A DNA stretch of 64,000 bases, taken from positions 62,001 to 126,000 of the forward strand of contig CAOLHI010000561.1 of assembly GCA_948474755.1 (NCBI GenBank), in the 5' to 3' direction. The DNA comes from Ctenosaura bakeri. Taxonomy: Eukaryota > Chordata > Lepidosauria > Squamata > Iguanidae. The stretch's first letter is position 1; every line of letters starts with the position of its first letter. The notes below the pieces were generated by a model, which searched no databases, was not told the origin of the DNA, and saw only the letters and a program-made list of their open reading frames with translations. The position numbers and the translations under genes were made by a program. Positions 12,143 to 23,121 of this stretch are shown here, piece by piece.

Positions 12143-13081
12143 CACCACTATAAGATCAGATTTAGTTTTGTGCATAGAGATCTATAGGAGTATTATAATT
12201 TTTAATTGCAATTTCATTTGTTCTTTTGCCTCTCCCCCTCCTCCCCCTCCCCTCTAATCTGGATCATTGCTCTCTGTAGCTGATTCCGTGGGAGACCAAG
12301 CAGAGTGCGTGGGTGCAGAATATAGAAAGCCAGAGCCATAGAATCTGTTATTTGCGTCACTCTAGGAGACGGGGCTGTTTGCCTGACAAATATACAGAAT
12401 TAATCCTAGCTTTATCAATATATGGCTTTTGCTACTGTAGCCAAATAAAAGTGTGAGCTGTGTGTGTTGTAGCTGTGTCTCTGTACGGATAGAGAAAGGA
12501 CTGCTGAACATTATTTTTCTCCAGATTTTTCAGTGTGTGGGTGAATGAGTACAAGGGAGGGGCTGTTAAAATGCATCCAACACTCCCCTCTTGTTTGCTT
12601 GACAAATATGCAACATCTCAGGTTTTCTATCCCTGTCTCTCTCATTCTGCCTCTCTCCTCCACCCCATTTCTCTGCTACATCAAAATACAAGAGGTGGGG
12701 GAGCATGAGAGATGTCCCACTCCCTGCACAGTATTCCCTATACAGTGTGATTTGGCTTGCTTGGTAGTTCATTTCTAAGGATGTGTCTGTGTATTTTAAA
12801 ACATATTCTGCTTGCTATATGCCCTTTCCACAACACCTTTGTCTCCCCTTCCTTCTAAGCCTCCGACCCTGTGCATTGTTCTTGTATGTTTTTTAAAATA
12901 TATGTGTGTGTGTGTGCATACAACTAGTGCACAAGAAGATGCAAACCACCACCCCAAAAAATGTGGGGCTTGGTAATTAACTCTTTTTCCTCGATTTGAA
13001 GTGCTTCTCTGCAAGCACAAAGCTCCAAGCACAGACATCTTTTATGATGAACTGGAGCCTCTGAAGAGGAGAATCTGAACG

Positions 13082-13089
13082 TGACGTCA
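13082..13089. promoter_or_regulatory. Perfect CRE palindrome
   Basis: TGACGTCA, the full cAMP-response element bound by CREB/ATF factors, is followed 15 bases later by CTGACGCAG, a half-site-like repeat. It lies about 850 bp upstream of the TATA box at 13935. An 8-bp palindrome can occur by chance; the promoter-rich context makes function plausible. Confidence 0.45.
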
Positions 13090-13870
13090 ATAGCTGATAA
13101 CTGACGCAGCCTTGCAAAGGAGTCTCAGGCTGGCTTCTTGCAGCCTGAAAGCCTTAATGGTTCTATTTTTTCCCCATCTCCCTTCGTAGTGAATTACTAG
13201 AACGCAATCGGGCACACACACATTCACGTTTTTTAAAGTGTGTATATGTGCGCGTCCCTGCCTGCTTGTTTTCCTCTAAGTGTGTGTGTGTGTGTGTGTG
13301 TATTTATAGATTCTTTATTCTCCAGACAAAGGATTTTTTTTAAAAAAAGCGGTGGGGGAAGGGAGAAACAAGAATGTTAAAAACAACCTTTCTTTGTGCT
13401 GAGTGTAAGTCATTCTATCCAAGGGTCTCTGCTTTGCTTAGAAAAGCAAGCCACCTTGCTTGGAAGCCACATTTGTGCACGCTGGTGAAGTAGTGCATGG
13501 CTCTCTGTGTGTAAGAGTGTGTGTGTGTGTGTGTTGTTGTCGTTGTTGTCGTTGTTAAATCTATTTTATGAAGACAATGCAAGAAAAAGACAGGCACAAC
13601 AATGTTGCAAGGCAACAGGCAGGAAGAGTCACACTCAATACCTCTGTGGAGGCGGGGGGGGACAAGGTTGAGCACTAGGACAATATGGAAAGCGATCAAT
13701 ATCACCCCTCTAAATTTTCTGCAATATTGCACCTAAAAGAACTCTAAATAATGGAGAAAGAAGCTGGGGGATTTTGGAGAGGGGGCAGGTGGGAGACTTA
13801 ATGCACGTTTAATATTTTGGACGTAACGTTCCAGCGAAATGCCTTTGTGTGAATTTTTTTTTCTCCCCAG

Positions 13871-13942
13871 CACTTGCTAAAAATAGCACCAGGGTTTTGA
13901 TCGCGTTCCAGAAATAGACAGAGAGTTGCACTTGTATATAAA
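13871..13942 (+). promoter_or_regulatory. E-box / MEF2 site / E-box / TATA promoter
   Basis: Within 72 bp stand CACTTG (13871-13876, an E-box), directly joined CTAAAAATAG (13877-13886, a perfect match to the MEF2 consensus YTAWWWWTAR), a second CACTTG (13929-13934) and, directly joined to it, TATATAAA (13935-13942). TATA promoters with adjacent MEF2 and bHLH sites are typical of muscle genes activated by myogenic bHLH and MEF2 proteins. Transcription should start near 13965-13972 and run rightward. The gene is not identified; MEF2C is one candidate because it is known to be autoregulated through such sites in muscle. Confidence 0.6.
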
Positions 13943-13966
13943 CGCCAGCGCGGGTGGAAGAAAACC

Positions 13967-14154
13967 TGGACATCACCGCAGTCTATTTTCCCAACTACTG
14001 TCTGGAAATTAATTGTTGGATTCCCCCCTCTCTGTCTATGTTCTTCCCCTTCGTCAACCCCCCTTCCACCCACATCACTTTCCCTCCACCCCAAGCCCCC
14101 CCCCCGCGCAGCTCTCTTCTCCTCCCCTCCCTACCAAAGGAGTTCCCGGTTTGG
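13967..14154 (+). other. Predicted untranslated first exon
   Basis: The start is inferred as about 30 bases after the TATA box. The end is set by the strong donor TTGG|GTAAGT (intron from 14155). The interval is pyrimidine-rich, with an AATTAATTG core and a C-run near 14095-14105. Open frames across it are short and do not look conserved, so I take the exon as non-coding. The next exon is not identified. Confidence 0.45.
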
Positions 14155-14527
14155 GTAAGTAGTAATATTTCTTGTGCATGCGGCAAGAGACAGTGGCTGT
14201 GAATTTTCGCCTTTATTTTATGCATGCCTGGGTTTATTTTGTCTCTCTTTCTATTTTTATATTGAAGAGGGTGGGGTGGAGGAAGAGGGAGGGGAACGTC
14301 CTCGTCTGCTTAACGAATTTGGTGCATGCACGGAGCCCAGACACAGGGAATTCTTGCAGAAAAGGGGAATCACCCTGTCAGTAAATCTCTGAATCAATAG
14401 CAGCCTGCAACTCTCTCTCTGCTTCTCTGTCGGCGCTAGTGAGTCTCTCTCTCTCTTCTCCCCCGCCCCACAACTTTCCATTTTCAGAAGGGTGGCTAGA
14501 CGCAATCTAATGGCAAGGCTGCTGTAT

Positions 14528-14530
<3 letters not shown>

Positions 14531-14561
<31 letters not shown>
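14531..14561. repeat. (GA)n microsatellite
   Basis: A perfect AG run of about fifteen units inside the CpG-rich block. A second GA run of similar length is at 15782-15812. Confidence 0.95.
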
Positions 14562-14565
<4 letters not shown>

Positions 14566-15775
14566 CTCTGTGTTGCATAAAGGGATTGAAGAATATGCTG
14601 ACAATATCACTTTGCTCTGCCAAGGAAGCCACCCAAGCGCAGGCTGACTGGCTGGCCGGCTGGCTCGCTGGCTGGCGGGTGCCTGGGAGCTGTCCACAGT
14701 CCCGGGTGCTGAAACAGCAGCCGCCGGTCAGACTTTTAACCCGGGACTCGTGTTCTTCGCAGAAGCTCGACCTCTTTTCGCCTTGCTCTCGCTAGGTCTC
14801 CTTTTCACTACATCGGCACGCATGCCAGGAGGGAGCGGGTGGGCGGCTGGGTAAGTGGGGTAGCGGGTTGGAGGGGATCGGAGCAAAACCAGCCGAGCCA
14901 TCTGCTCTGGTGGTGCGTTTTAAGTGCCCGGGAGCTTCCCTTCTGAATTCAGGTTTTCCCTGCTGGGTGCGTCAAAGCGTCGCTCTGGTTGGACTCGCCT
15001 GCCCTCTCCCAGTTCTTCTTCTCTTTTTTTTTCCCGCCTATGCGTTTGAAAGAGCCTACACCTGATGATGGGGTTTTTCGAAAGGAGAGCCTATAGGTTG
15101 TTTTATTTGGTCCCATCCCTCCTCCTCCCACCTCGTTTTTCTCCCCTCCAAAATGCCCACAGCCTTTCTTGCCTGCCGCGTCTGTGTGTGTCTGTCTGTG
15201 ATGGGTGATTACTACCCGTTTTTCGCCTCCTCAGGCATTCCTTCGGCTAGAGGAGTGGGTGGAAAGGGCTGGAAGTGGAGGCGAACGGATGGGCAGGGGT
15301 TTATTGTGGCGCGTACTGAGCAGATAGGCGCCGGTTATCTTGAGGATACAGACCTCCGTCATTCTCCAGTCCCAGCCCGGTAACCTGCTTGATGCCAGTT
15401 AGCCAGTGACCATGCCGGTTCAGAGACATCCTAGCTAGCAAAAGCGATGTCATCAGATTACCCTGTGAGGAAGCCCTGGCAGCGGCTGTGGCCGCGCAGC
15501 GCTCAAGCCCACTATTCCATTTGTCCCTCCACCACAAGGAAAAAAAAAGCGGGGGAGGAGAGGAGGCCTTCCCAGCCTAAGCGGGGCTTTGGGAGGGGGA
15601 GGCAAGCACTTTTTGAAGTCGCAGCCTTCCATCTGCACGAAGTGAAAGGGCGTTTAAGGCAGGTCACAGAGAAAGTTAAGTAGCGCGCCGCAGCGAGTCA
15701 ACCATGCTCCCTCAAGCTTAGCCCAGCGGGCGCCCCTACCAAAGCACCCAGCCCAGCAGCACCTACGGTTCCTTG

Positions 15776-15781
<6 letters not shown>

Positions 15782-15812
<31 letters not shown>
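15782..15812. repeat. (GA)n microsatellite
   Basis: A perfect AG run of about fifteen units, much like the one at 14531-14561. Confidence 0.95.
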
Positions 15813-15816
<4 letters not shown>

Positions 15817-16500
15817 GACACGGTCCAGCGTAGAGCGTGAAGAGGTCAGGAGACGAACACATAGGTTTTGGTCACAGTAGCCTCGGCCCAAGTGACATGC
15901 AATTGCTTGGATAGATAGTTCTCCCCACGGAGACAAAAGCAAGCCCATGAACCAATGACTGAGCACACCGCCACCCCTTCTAATGATGTCCTTACATTGT
16001 TTAGAGGAGCCCTTCTCTCTCTAGCTTTGCTTGGTTTTATTTCCAAACGGGTCGATGGGAGGATCTGAGGACAAGCAAAGTGCTCCCAGACGCTTGGTAT
16101 TCCATATGGGGAGATCTATACGTATCTATGAAGGCATATTCTGTTCCATCCAAAGTCCTCACGAGCCAACCGAAAGAAAGCCCTTGGTTCTCTCCGATCC
16201 TTCCCGTCTCCCCACACACTCGACCCTCACTTCTGCCCATCGCCTAGCACAATGCCTAAGATTACCCTTAACTGGGTCCTATTAAATAATTCAACGGTGG
16301 CGGTGTAATTTTGGTTGCAAACTGCACGGATTTCCAAGTCGTGACTGTAAAAGTGAATAATGTGTGCTGGCTGCGTCATGGCTCCAGTCACAGATGGTTC
16401 CAAACTGAGGAGGAATCGTGACTTCGACTTGAGACGTCCCCTCTCCATGAAAAGACCATCCAATCAAAACGGCGTCAGGGGGGCAGCTGGACTCCTCTGA

Positions 16501-16560
16501 GCTTGCTTGCTTCTTTCTTTCTTTCTTTCTTTCTTTCTTTTCTTCCTTCCTTCTTTCTTT
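16501..16560. repeat. (CTTT)n / pyrimidine tract
   Basis: A GCTT prefix leads into CTTT units, then TTCC and more CTTT, and continues as a pyrimidine-rich run to about 16600. All purines are on the other strand, so triplex (H-DNA) formation is possible. Confidence 0.9.
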
Positions 16561-16739
16561 GTCTTTCTCCCTCTCTTCTTCTCCTTTTTTTTTTTTTGCT
16601 TCCTCATCCGCATGTGTGTTCCATATGTGTGTGTACAGACACATAGAGAGATAGAGAGATAAAAATAGACACATACACACATACACGCCTGCAACAAGTT
16701 GCAGAAGAAGGGAGGCGGTAAGGAAGGGGTTAATCCCGG

Positions 16740-17004
16740 GGAAATCTTCTGCACTTAGCGACTTCGTGACCCTCCCACACACTACAGTAGTTTATACATA
16801 CCTGGAGGAAGGGCTGCGTTGCCACGAGTTTCCTTCCAACGCCCCCCCCCACAAAAAACCGACAACACACGCACACACACCACCCAATGCACACACGCTC
16901 GCACAAATTGGAGGAGATTGTTGCCTGCGCCTCCAAGAAGGGATCCTATCCTGCTCGCGGGAGCAGCCGGCTCCAGCGCCTGGCAAAACCCAAACCCAAA
17001 CAAG
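16740..17004 (+). other. Predicted untranslated first exon, second promoter
   Basis: The 3' end is fixed by a consensus donor, CAAG|GTAAGT (intron from 17005). The 5' end is unknown; no TATA box or clear initiator was found and the start given is arbitrary. The sequence contains a CA-rich part at 16866-16905. No coding frame can be defended. With the exon at 13967-14154 this suggests at least two alternative rightward first exons. Confidence 0.4.
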
Positions 17005-17180
17005 GTAAGTGAAACGAGAGGGGGGGGAGGGGGGAGGGAGGGAGGGAAGGGGGCTTCTTTCAACTTTGTTGCGTCCTCCTCCTCCTCTCCGATCTTCGCT
17101 CTCCCCCGTCTCTGCGAGGTTGCCCCCCCTCCCCTACTCCAGAAGGTCCCTCTAAAGCAAAGCAAGTTGGGAGCGAATCC

Positions 17181-17185
17181 GCAGC

Positions 17186-17219
<34 letters not shown>

Positions 17220-17220
17220 A
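17181..17220. repeat. (CAG)n repeat with TAG interruption
   Basis: About thirteen CAG units, with one TAG after the fifth. The TAG would be a stop in the CAG (Gln) frame, while AGC and GCA frames read Ser or Ala. It lies between the donor at 17005 and a weaker donor-like site CAG|GTAGGA at 17251, so it is either intronic or part of an alternative 5' UTR. It is polymorphism-prone. Confidence 0.9.
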
Positions 17221-17537
17221 GAGCAGTACTTGAAGGGGAAGAGGAAGCAGGTAGGACTCAGTAGGAGCTTGCATCGCGACCAGGCTGCGGTGCTGCTGCT
17301 GGGGCTGCCGCCGCGCCGCCTTCCGTTGGCGCCGAAGGGCTGCTGCTCGCCGAGGTGGCTTTGGTGGGGGAAAGGCAACCGAGAAGGTAGGGACTTGGGA
17401 CTTTCCGGGTGGAGGGGCTCTGCCCCGTCAGGGAGGCGACTGGAGTTACCGGAGAGGTGGCCGGGGAGGAGGAGGAGGAGGAGAAGTTCCAGGCGCTTGG
17501 TGGTGGGGCTCCCTCGGTGAAGGAACGATCGTCCTCG

Positions 17538-17560
17538 TCTGCTGCTGCTGCTGCTGCTGG
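17538..17560. repeat. (CTG)n repeat
   Basis: About seven CTG units lie 320 bp after the CAG run, so the two are near-complements and could pair in single-stranded DNA. Confidence 0.85.
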
Positions 17561-18420
17561 AACTTTTGCCTCGGACCTCCAGGACCAGAGGGGCGACTTC
17601 CTTTCTCGCCCTCTCGAGCGGGGCTTTCGCAGCGGGGCGCTCCTACCTTCGCGAGGGTTCCAGTTCAGTCCTTTCCCAGCTGACATGTGGCGGAGTTAGT
17701 TCCGCGTGGGACTCTGCCAACTTTGAGCGTGGGGCCTCTCTCCTCCCTCCTCTCCCTCACCCCGTCCCCGGATCCCTTCCTGAGTGGGAACCTCAGAAGC
17801 CCCCGCCGGGCAAAGGAGAAGGCAGCGCCTCCTTCCCTTTCCTCCCCAACCCAAGCTCACGGCTGTCCCCCCACACACACATTCTGCCGGGTCTCCCTGG
17901 GAGTAACCCAGCCTCTGGGACCGGGCACGGTCACGGGCTGACCACCCCGAGTGGGGCTTTCTTTCCACGGGTTGCGAGAGCTCAGGCGAAGCTGAGCCGG
18001 TCGGAACTTTGGACTCGGGCTTTGGACTTGGCGCCCTTTCCCGGCGCCCACCTGGCAAGGGAGCCGGTCCTTTGGGTGCCTCGGCGTTGCCTCTGGGTCT
18101 GCGCGTCTGCTCGCCGTTTGCTTTGGCTGGGGAGCCTGGCTGGGCTCGACGTCGGCCTGGATGGAGTTCCCTCACACCCCCACGTCGGCGGCTCGGGGTC
18201 GGCGGCTTCACCCCGGACCCCTTTCTACCCAGACTCCAAGCCCGGGGCAGGCGGCGGGGGGGGGGAGTCCGACACGGGCAGAGCCACACTTGGGAACGGG
18301 GTCTTGTCTGGGGTTGGTTGAATAATTAGAAATGGAAATGTTTCTTTCGCTCTGGCTCTTTTCCCCTCCCTGTCGGAGGAGAGAGGGGCGAGAGGGAGAG
18401 GGAGAAATGAGAGGCGCCTC

Positions 18421-18510
18421 CTGATTGGCGAGTGACGATTTTAGCCAGCACCAATGAGCGGCGGGCCTCATCTCTATTTATTTAGTGCTCAGGGGGAGAG
18501 TTTTCTCTTT
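18421..18510 (+). promoter_or_regulatory. CCAAT-box / AT-rich promoter-like stretch
   Basis: CTGATTGG at 18421 is an inverted CCAAT box, CCAAT follows at 18451, and CTATTTATTTAG at 18474-18485 is an A/T core that could work as a weak TATA element or MEF2-like site. An inverted plus a direct CCAAT box about 30 bp apart, then an A/T core, is a common NF-Y promoter layout. A start near 18505-18515 is likely. This would be a third start region in the CpG domain. Confidence 0.45.
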
Positions 18511-19921
18511 ACGCAGCGTCTGTGCCCAGCGCTAGACCCTTTGCTCGGGAGCGGAGCGGCGGAGGGGTGTGGGGGGAGCGCCTTTCGAACTCTGCCTGCC
18601 TCGCCGAGAGCCCCCTGAATCCGGGAAGCCCCCGGGCCCTTCGCGGGGAGGGGGAAGGAGGTGGGGTGGGCGGGAGGGGGGTCTGGTTGTGAAAGGCTGG
18701 GCGAGGGAACCCCCACCCCCCTCCCCGTCCCCTTTCCTTCGCTAGCCTCTTACGCGCCTTAGTTGGAGCTCTCGGCTCGGGCTTGCGGAGGGGACTCGGT
18801 GGGGACTCGGCTGGAGCGTGTGTGAATGAATGGACGGTGGGCGGCTGGCGATGCCGAGATCGCGTCTGGCAAAGCAGCATCGGCCGTCTTGGGGTGCCGT
18901 GGATCTCTCTCTCTTCTGTATTTTCCCCCCTTTTGGTGCAAGCCGGATGGATGGATGTAGGAAGCCACGGGAGACTTTGTCCTTCGCGAATCTTTTTGCG
19001 GTCTGGGCTTGCTGTATATAACTACCTAGCCGGGAAGCCCTTACCCCAAAAAGCATTCGCGGAGGGCGCTTTCGCCGAAGGAGCAGCAGCGCGACCGCCG
19101 AACAGTGGACTTATCTGGACTCACCGGGCTTTCCTTTCTCCTTTCCCTTCCCTAACCCCACGACCTCACCATCCCGTGTGTGTCGGTGTGTGTATAAATT
19201 TGTGTGTGTGAGTGCTGGGAGAATTAAACGCCTTTCCCGCGTCCCCTCTATTCACAGTCCTTTCATAGTCTTAACTTTCTTTAAAATCGACTTCTGCTCG
19301 ATTTTCCCGTGGATGCTACTTCATGCTGCTTCGCTTTTTTTTTAAGCAAAATATTCACAGAATAAAATGCAATAAAACTTTTCTCAAAGTTTGGTGGACA
19401 CCCCTTTCCCTGCTCGAAGGGGTGTGATCTGCTTCAGCCCCCCCCTTCCACCGATCAGGGTTGGGATCGGATGCTGAGTTCCTTGTCCTGCCCTTAAATT
19501 GAGACAAGGGTCGTCCACTCCCTCTGTAAGACGCGTCGGTGGGGGTGGGGGAATTTCGGTGGATTTCAAAGCGGGAGTGGGTGGGGATATTGGGGAATCA
19601 CCCCATAAATAACAGGGAGGGGAAAGCTCACGAATCAGCCGCGGTTGGGGGGGCAGAGACTCCGGTATCAGCCGATGCCTCTATTCACCCACCCCCCCGG
19701 CTCACTTCCAACCTCCTTTTAGGCAACTTCCAACCCTCCGATTCCCCAAGTTTCCCTTTTCTCAACTCAAGGGGGGGTTGATCGGGGTAAAAAAGGCCAC
19801 ATCCCCGGGAAAAGCCGGCCGGGGAGTTGCTTTTGGACGAGGTGACTCGGTGGTAGCGAGCGAAGCCGCCTCAGCTGTCTAGCACTGAGAAGGCAAGTGC
19901 CTTGTCTCTGCTTTATTTATT

Positions 19922-19966
19922 TTTTTCCCCATCTCCACACACACACACAGACACACACACACACAG
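19922..19966. repeat. (CA)n microsatellite
   Basis: An imperfect CA run with AGAC interruptions inside the CpG-rich block. Confidence 0.8.
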
Positions 19967-22340
19967 CGCCGAGAGGAGTTGGACCCAGCAGCCTTGCCTC
20001 GCTCCTTCTTGCTTTTCCCCCCTGGCCTCCCAATGAGCAAGTCGGATTTGGTGGGCCTCAAATAAACCGAGGAAGGGATGTGGGGTCGAGAGGAGAAGGT
20101 TCCCTCCCTGGCTGAGTCCTCTTCCCTCCCGCCCTCTCTTCCACCTTCCTGAGGGGAGACCAAGGTCCCCAAAGAACCCTGGGCAGCTCAACCTGGCGCC
20201 TGGAGTTCCCGAGGGGAGAGCAGCCCACCTGCCCGCGGAGTATTCCCGGCTGTCGCACCCGAAGGGCCTGTTGGTCGCCAAAAGCCTCCCTGGGAAAGAA
20301 GGGAGGGGAAGGGGGAGAAGGCAAACACCGCCCCCACCCTCCCCAGAGAGGTCTTTCCCTTGACAAGTCTGAGGGTCTCCTGACCAGAGGAAAGTGCTTC
20401 TGTGGGGCGGCACACGAGGCACCCCCAGGCTGCAGTGGGAAGCCAGGCAGGGCCAGTGGCGAGGCGAGGAGCTCAGGGCTGCTCTTTGCTCCTGAGATAA
20501 AAGAAATGGGGGCGTCCTGGGGCTGTTGGAGGAAAGAGTAAAAACCGGCTGCCCAGGCGGGAAGCTGGGAAGCCCAGCAGAAGCCCGAGGCAGGGCCCTC
20601 CTCGGCCCCTTTCTCTTCTTCCTAGCTTGGCCAAGCTTGGTGGCGTGGAGTGGAGCTGGGTGGAGGCAGGTCACCTGAGCAGAGCTTCTCTCCTTGGAAC
20701 TCGGTGGGCCTTCCTGGCTTTCCTGTGGTCCCCTTCAGCCATTGCCACCCTTGAGTTTCCCTCTGCCCAGTCGTCATCCCCCCCCCGCCCCGCACACACA
20801 CTTTTCTACCGCAGTCTTGAAGAAGTCCTAAAGCCTGTCGGAAGAGAAAGGCACACAGCCACAGAAGAGGGGAAGATGTGGAGGCAGAAATGAAGGGGCT
20901 TGAGTGGGAGGGAGAGACGACCTGGGAGAGGGGCCCCGCTTTCCTTCTTCGTCTTTGCCCAGCCCTGCCGTCGCAGGAGAATCCCAACCTAAGCCACCGG
21001 GGAGGGGAGGGGATGTCTGAGGAGAAGCAGCCTCTGGAGAAGCCAAGCCACCCGAGGTTGGGAGAGGAGGTGGATCTCCTCCTTGCCTCGGTTCATTGAC
21101 AGACAACTGTTGCTTCCAGCCAAGGGAAGCTGTTGTTATTGCGGGAATCTCGCATCTCAAGCTTCCAAATGCCAGTTTTCCGAGGGAGGTGAAAAGGGCA
21201 AAAAAAAGGCAAAAACCGTGGCGTCTCTCTTTCTCCCTCTTTCCACCCTTCCTCTCCGTGTGTGTTTAATGTGGCACCTGGAGGGCTTGCCTTCTCGACC
21301 AGCCCCACCAGCTCCGCTCAGCAAAACAAGCGGCGGCCTCGCTTGCTCGACGTGAAGGGCAAGAGGGAGAAAGGGAGCGAGGGAGAGCCTTGCTCCTTCT
21401 AGATCTTGCTGCTTTGGGCGTGTTCCACCCATCGGAATGATTTTTATCCTGGAAAAAGGAGGGGGCGGTTGGGAAAGAATAGGCAATTCTCCCAATGAAA
21501 GGCGTTGGGTTCTGTGTGGAGGGCCGCACCGCGGGAGAACCCGTCTAGAACGCGAGCCAGGCCTCATCCTCCGCTTGCCTTTCCCCCTCCTCCTCCCCAT
21601 GAAAAAATCCTCACGTCCTTGCAGGGAAAGGCTGCGGGAAAGCTGGGGGTGCGTCATAGGGGATGCTGGTTCTGGTTTTTGTTTTTGTTTTTCCGAGGAA
21701 GGAGTGGGGAATGGCTAACCTTTAACAGTTCTGCATGCCTCGCTTTTATGTTACCTTTGCTTTGGGGACTGTTTTCCAAGGAAGGAGGGACACCAGAGAA
21801 ATATGACCCCCCCTCCAAAAAAAGATATGACTCATTTGTCTCCCAGTCCTCTCAGTCTTTGACGCCCCACCTTTACATTTCGAAAGGAAAGACCCCAAAG
21901 TCGACGCCAGCCGTCTGAAAGACTCGCCAAGCCGAGCGAGGTGGAAGAGCCAAGCGAACGCCCGTCGGAAAATTTAAGAAATGGTGTGAGAGGAAGGGAG
22001 GGCAATGTTAGTTGAGAGAAAGGGGCTTTAACGTACGGCCACTCGACGTCCTTTTCTCTTCAGAGGGGCTCCCCAGCCACTTCACTACTCCTTTCTCCCC
22101 CGCTATCAGGTCTCCAAAGAAGTGTCGCCTTGGGCTTCCCGTTCTCAGGAACGTGCCCAACCTAAGCAGACCCGGAAAAATGCTTCCCTCGGGAGGTTAC
22201 CTTCGTGGTTCGCCCACCTCGTTGCTACAAACACCCTCTGTTTTCCCGCCCCGGCTTTTTTGGCCCTGACTGCTACGAGGGGCAAACCCGGCTTGCTTGG
22301 ACGGCACTCCTAACGCAGGGCGCCCTGTGCTTCTTTGCAG

Positions 22341-22452
22341 GTGACCCGCCGCTGCGCCTTCGGACTGAGCGCGAGAGGCCTTCCGCAGAGATCGGAGGCT
22401 CGGGAGGGAAAAGGAAGGAGAAGCCAAGAACTCGCCGGGTTGGGAGAGGCAG
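22341..22452 (+). other. Predicted internal untranslated exon
   Basis: A good acceptor (TGTGCTTCTTTGCAG, ending 22340) precedes 112 bases rich in purines and CpG, followed by GGCAG|GTGAGA (donor from 22453). Frames across it are open but show no recognisable domain, so it may be a second 5' UTR exon shared by the upstream promoters. Splice-site matches alone are weak proof. Confidence 0.3.
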
Positions 22453-22919
22453 GTGAGAAACACTCGCCCACGCACACACGGGAGGCACACGCACGGGCGC
22501 GGGGGTGGCAGTGGGGAGAACCCGACGCCGGCGGTCTTAGCGCCAAAGGTCACAGTCGCGCCGGCAACGGTGGCAGCGAGACTAAACAGGAGGCCAGCGA
22601 GACTAAACAGCGAGGATTTGGCATCGGTCTGGGTCCCCTCGGCCCTGGGAGAGGAAGGCCTCTGAGGGTCGCTAGGAGAGCACGACGGGTGCCATTCCCC
22701 TTGGCTCCCTCGTCAGAACAGACGCCTTCAATGTAGTTTTGTAAAGTGTGAGGCCTGGAGAAAGAGAGAGAGAGGAATAGAGGACAGTGACTGAATGCAT
22801 CTCTGGTTACAGGAGGGCCGAGCAAGAGTGAACGTCCAACGTGGCAGACGACCTGGTTTCCAGGCCTCTTTGAGAATGGAAGTGAGGGTGGGAGGGAGGG
22901 GGCGAACCATACTGACCAA

Positions 22920-23121
22920 GACCATTTCCACACTACGCTGCTATAGGGCTACTATTCTACTTTCGACATCTTGTGAAATTCTGGAGTTTGTAGTTTAGGG
23001 AGGCCAAATTGCTCTGTGGCAGAGAATTGTAAATGCCTCTCCCTAAACAGCAAACTCCAGGATGACATAGGATGTTGAAAGTGGAATAATAGCACTATAA
23101 CAGTGTAGTGTGGAAACAGCT
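22920..23121. mobile_element. Foldback MITE, family B copy 1
   Basis: Family B elements are about 200 bp and almost wholly palindromic. Each starts near GGCCATTTCCACACTACA, runs through CTATTATTCCACTTTCAACA and TGTGGAATTCTGGGGTTTG, and returns through the complement. Here the terminal GGCC is degraded (GACC left, AGCT right). This copy marks the right edge of the CpG-rich domain. Confidence 0.85.

Larger units (their letters stand above)
14600..22720. promoter_or_regulatory. Large CpG-rich promoter domain
   Basis: By eye, CpG is frequent over about 8 kb here, in contrast to AT-rich flanks. GC boxes, CCAAT boxes, splice donors and triplet repeats occur throughout. Many overlapping open frames on both strands (up to about 250 codons) are what GC-rich DNA gives by chance; none has recognisable domains. 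Long CpG domains of this kind usually mark developmental transcription-factor genes. I infer several alternative first exons of one rightward gene; the gene itself is not identified. Confidence 0.75.

Noticed and set aside
16501..16600. Polypyrimidine tract as a splice acceptor
   Set aside because: No AG in a sensible position directly after the tract and no exon-like sequence follows; it is better explained as a microsatellite.
17566..18321. 251-codon open frame in the CpG-rich block
   Set aside because: Composition is Pro/Gly/Ser/Arg as in any GC-rich DNA, several other frames are open over the same bases on both strands, and no domain or conserved start context is visible.
19913..20674. 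253-codon minus-strand open frame
   Set aside because: Low-complexity, crosses a CA microsatellite and has competing open frames; no recognisable protein features.
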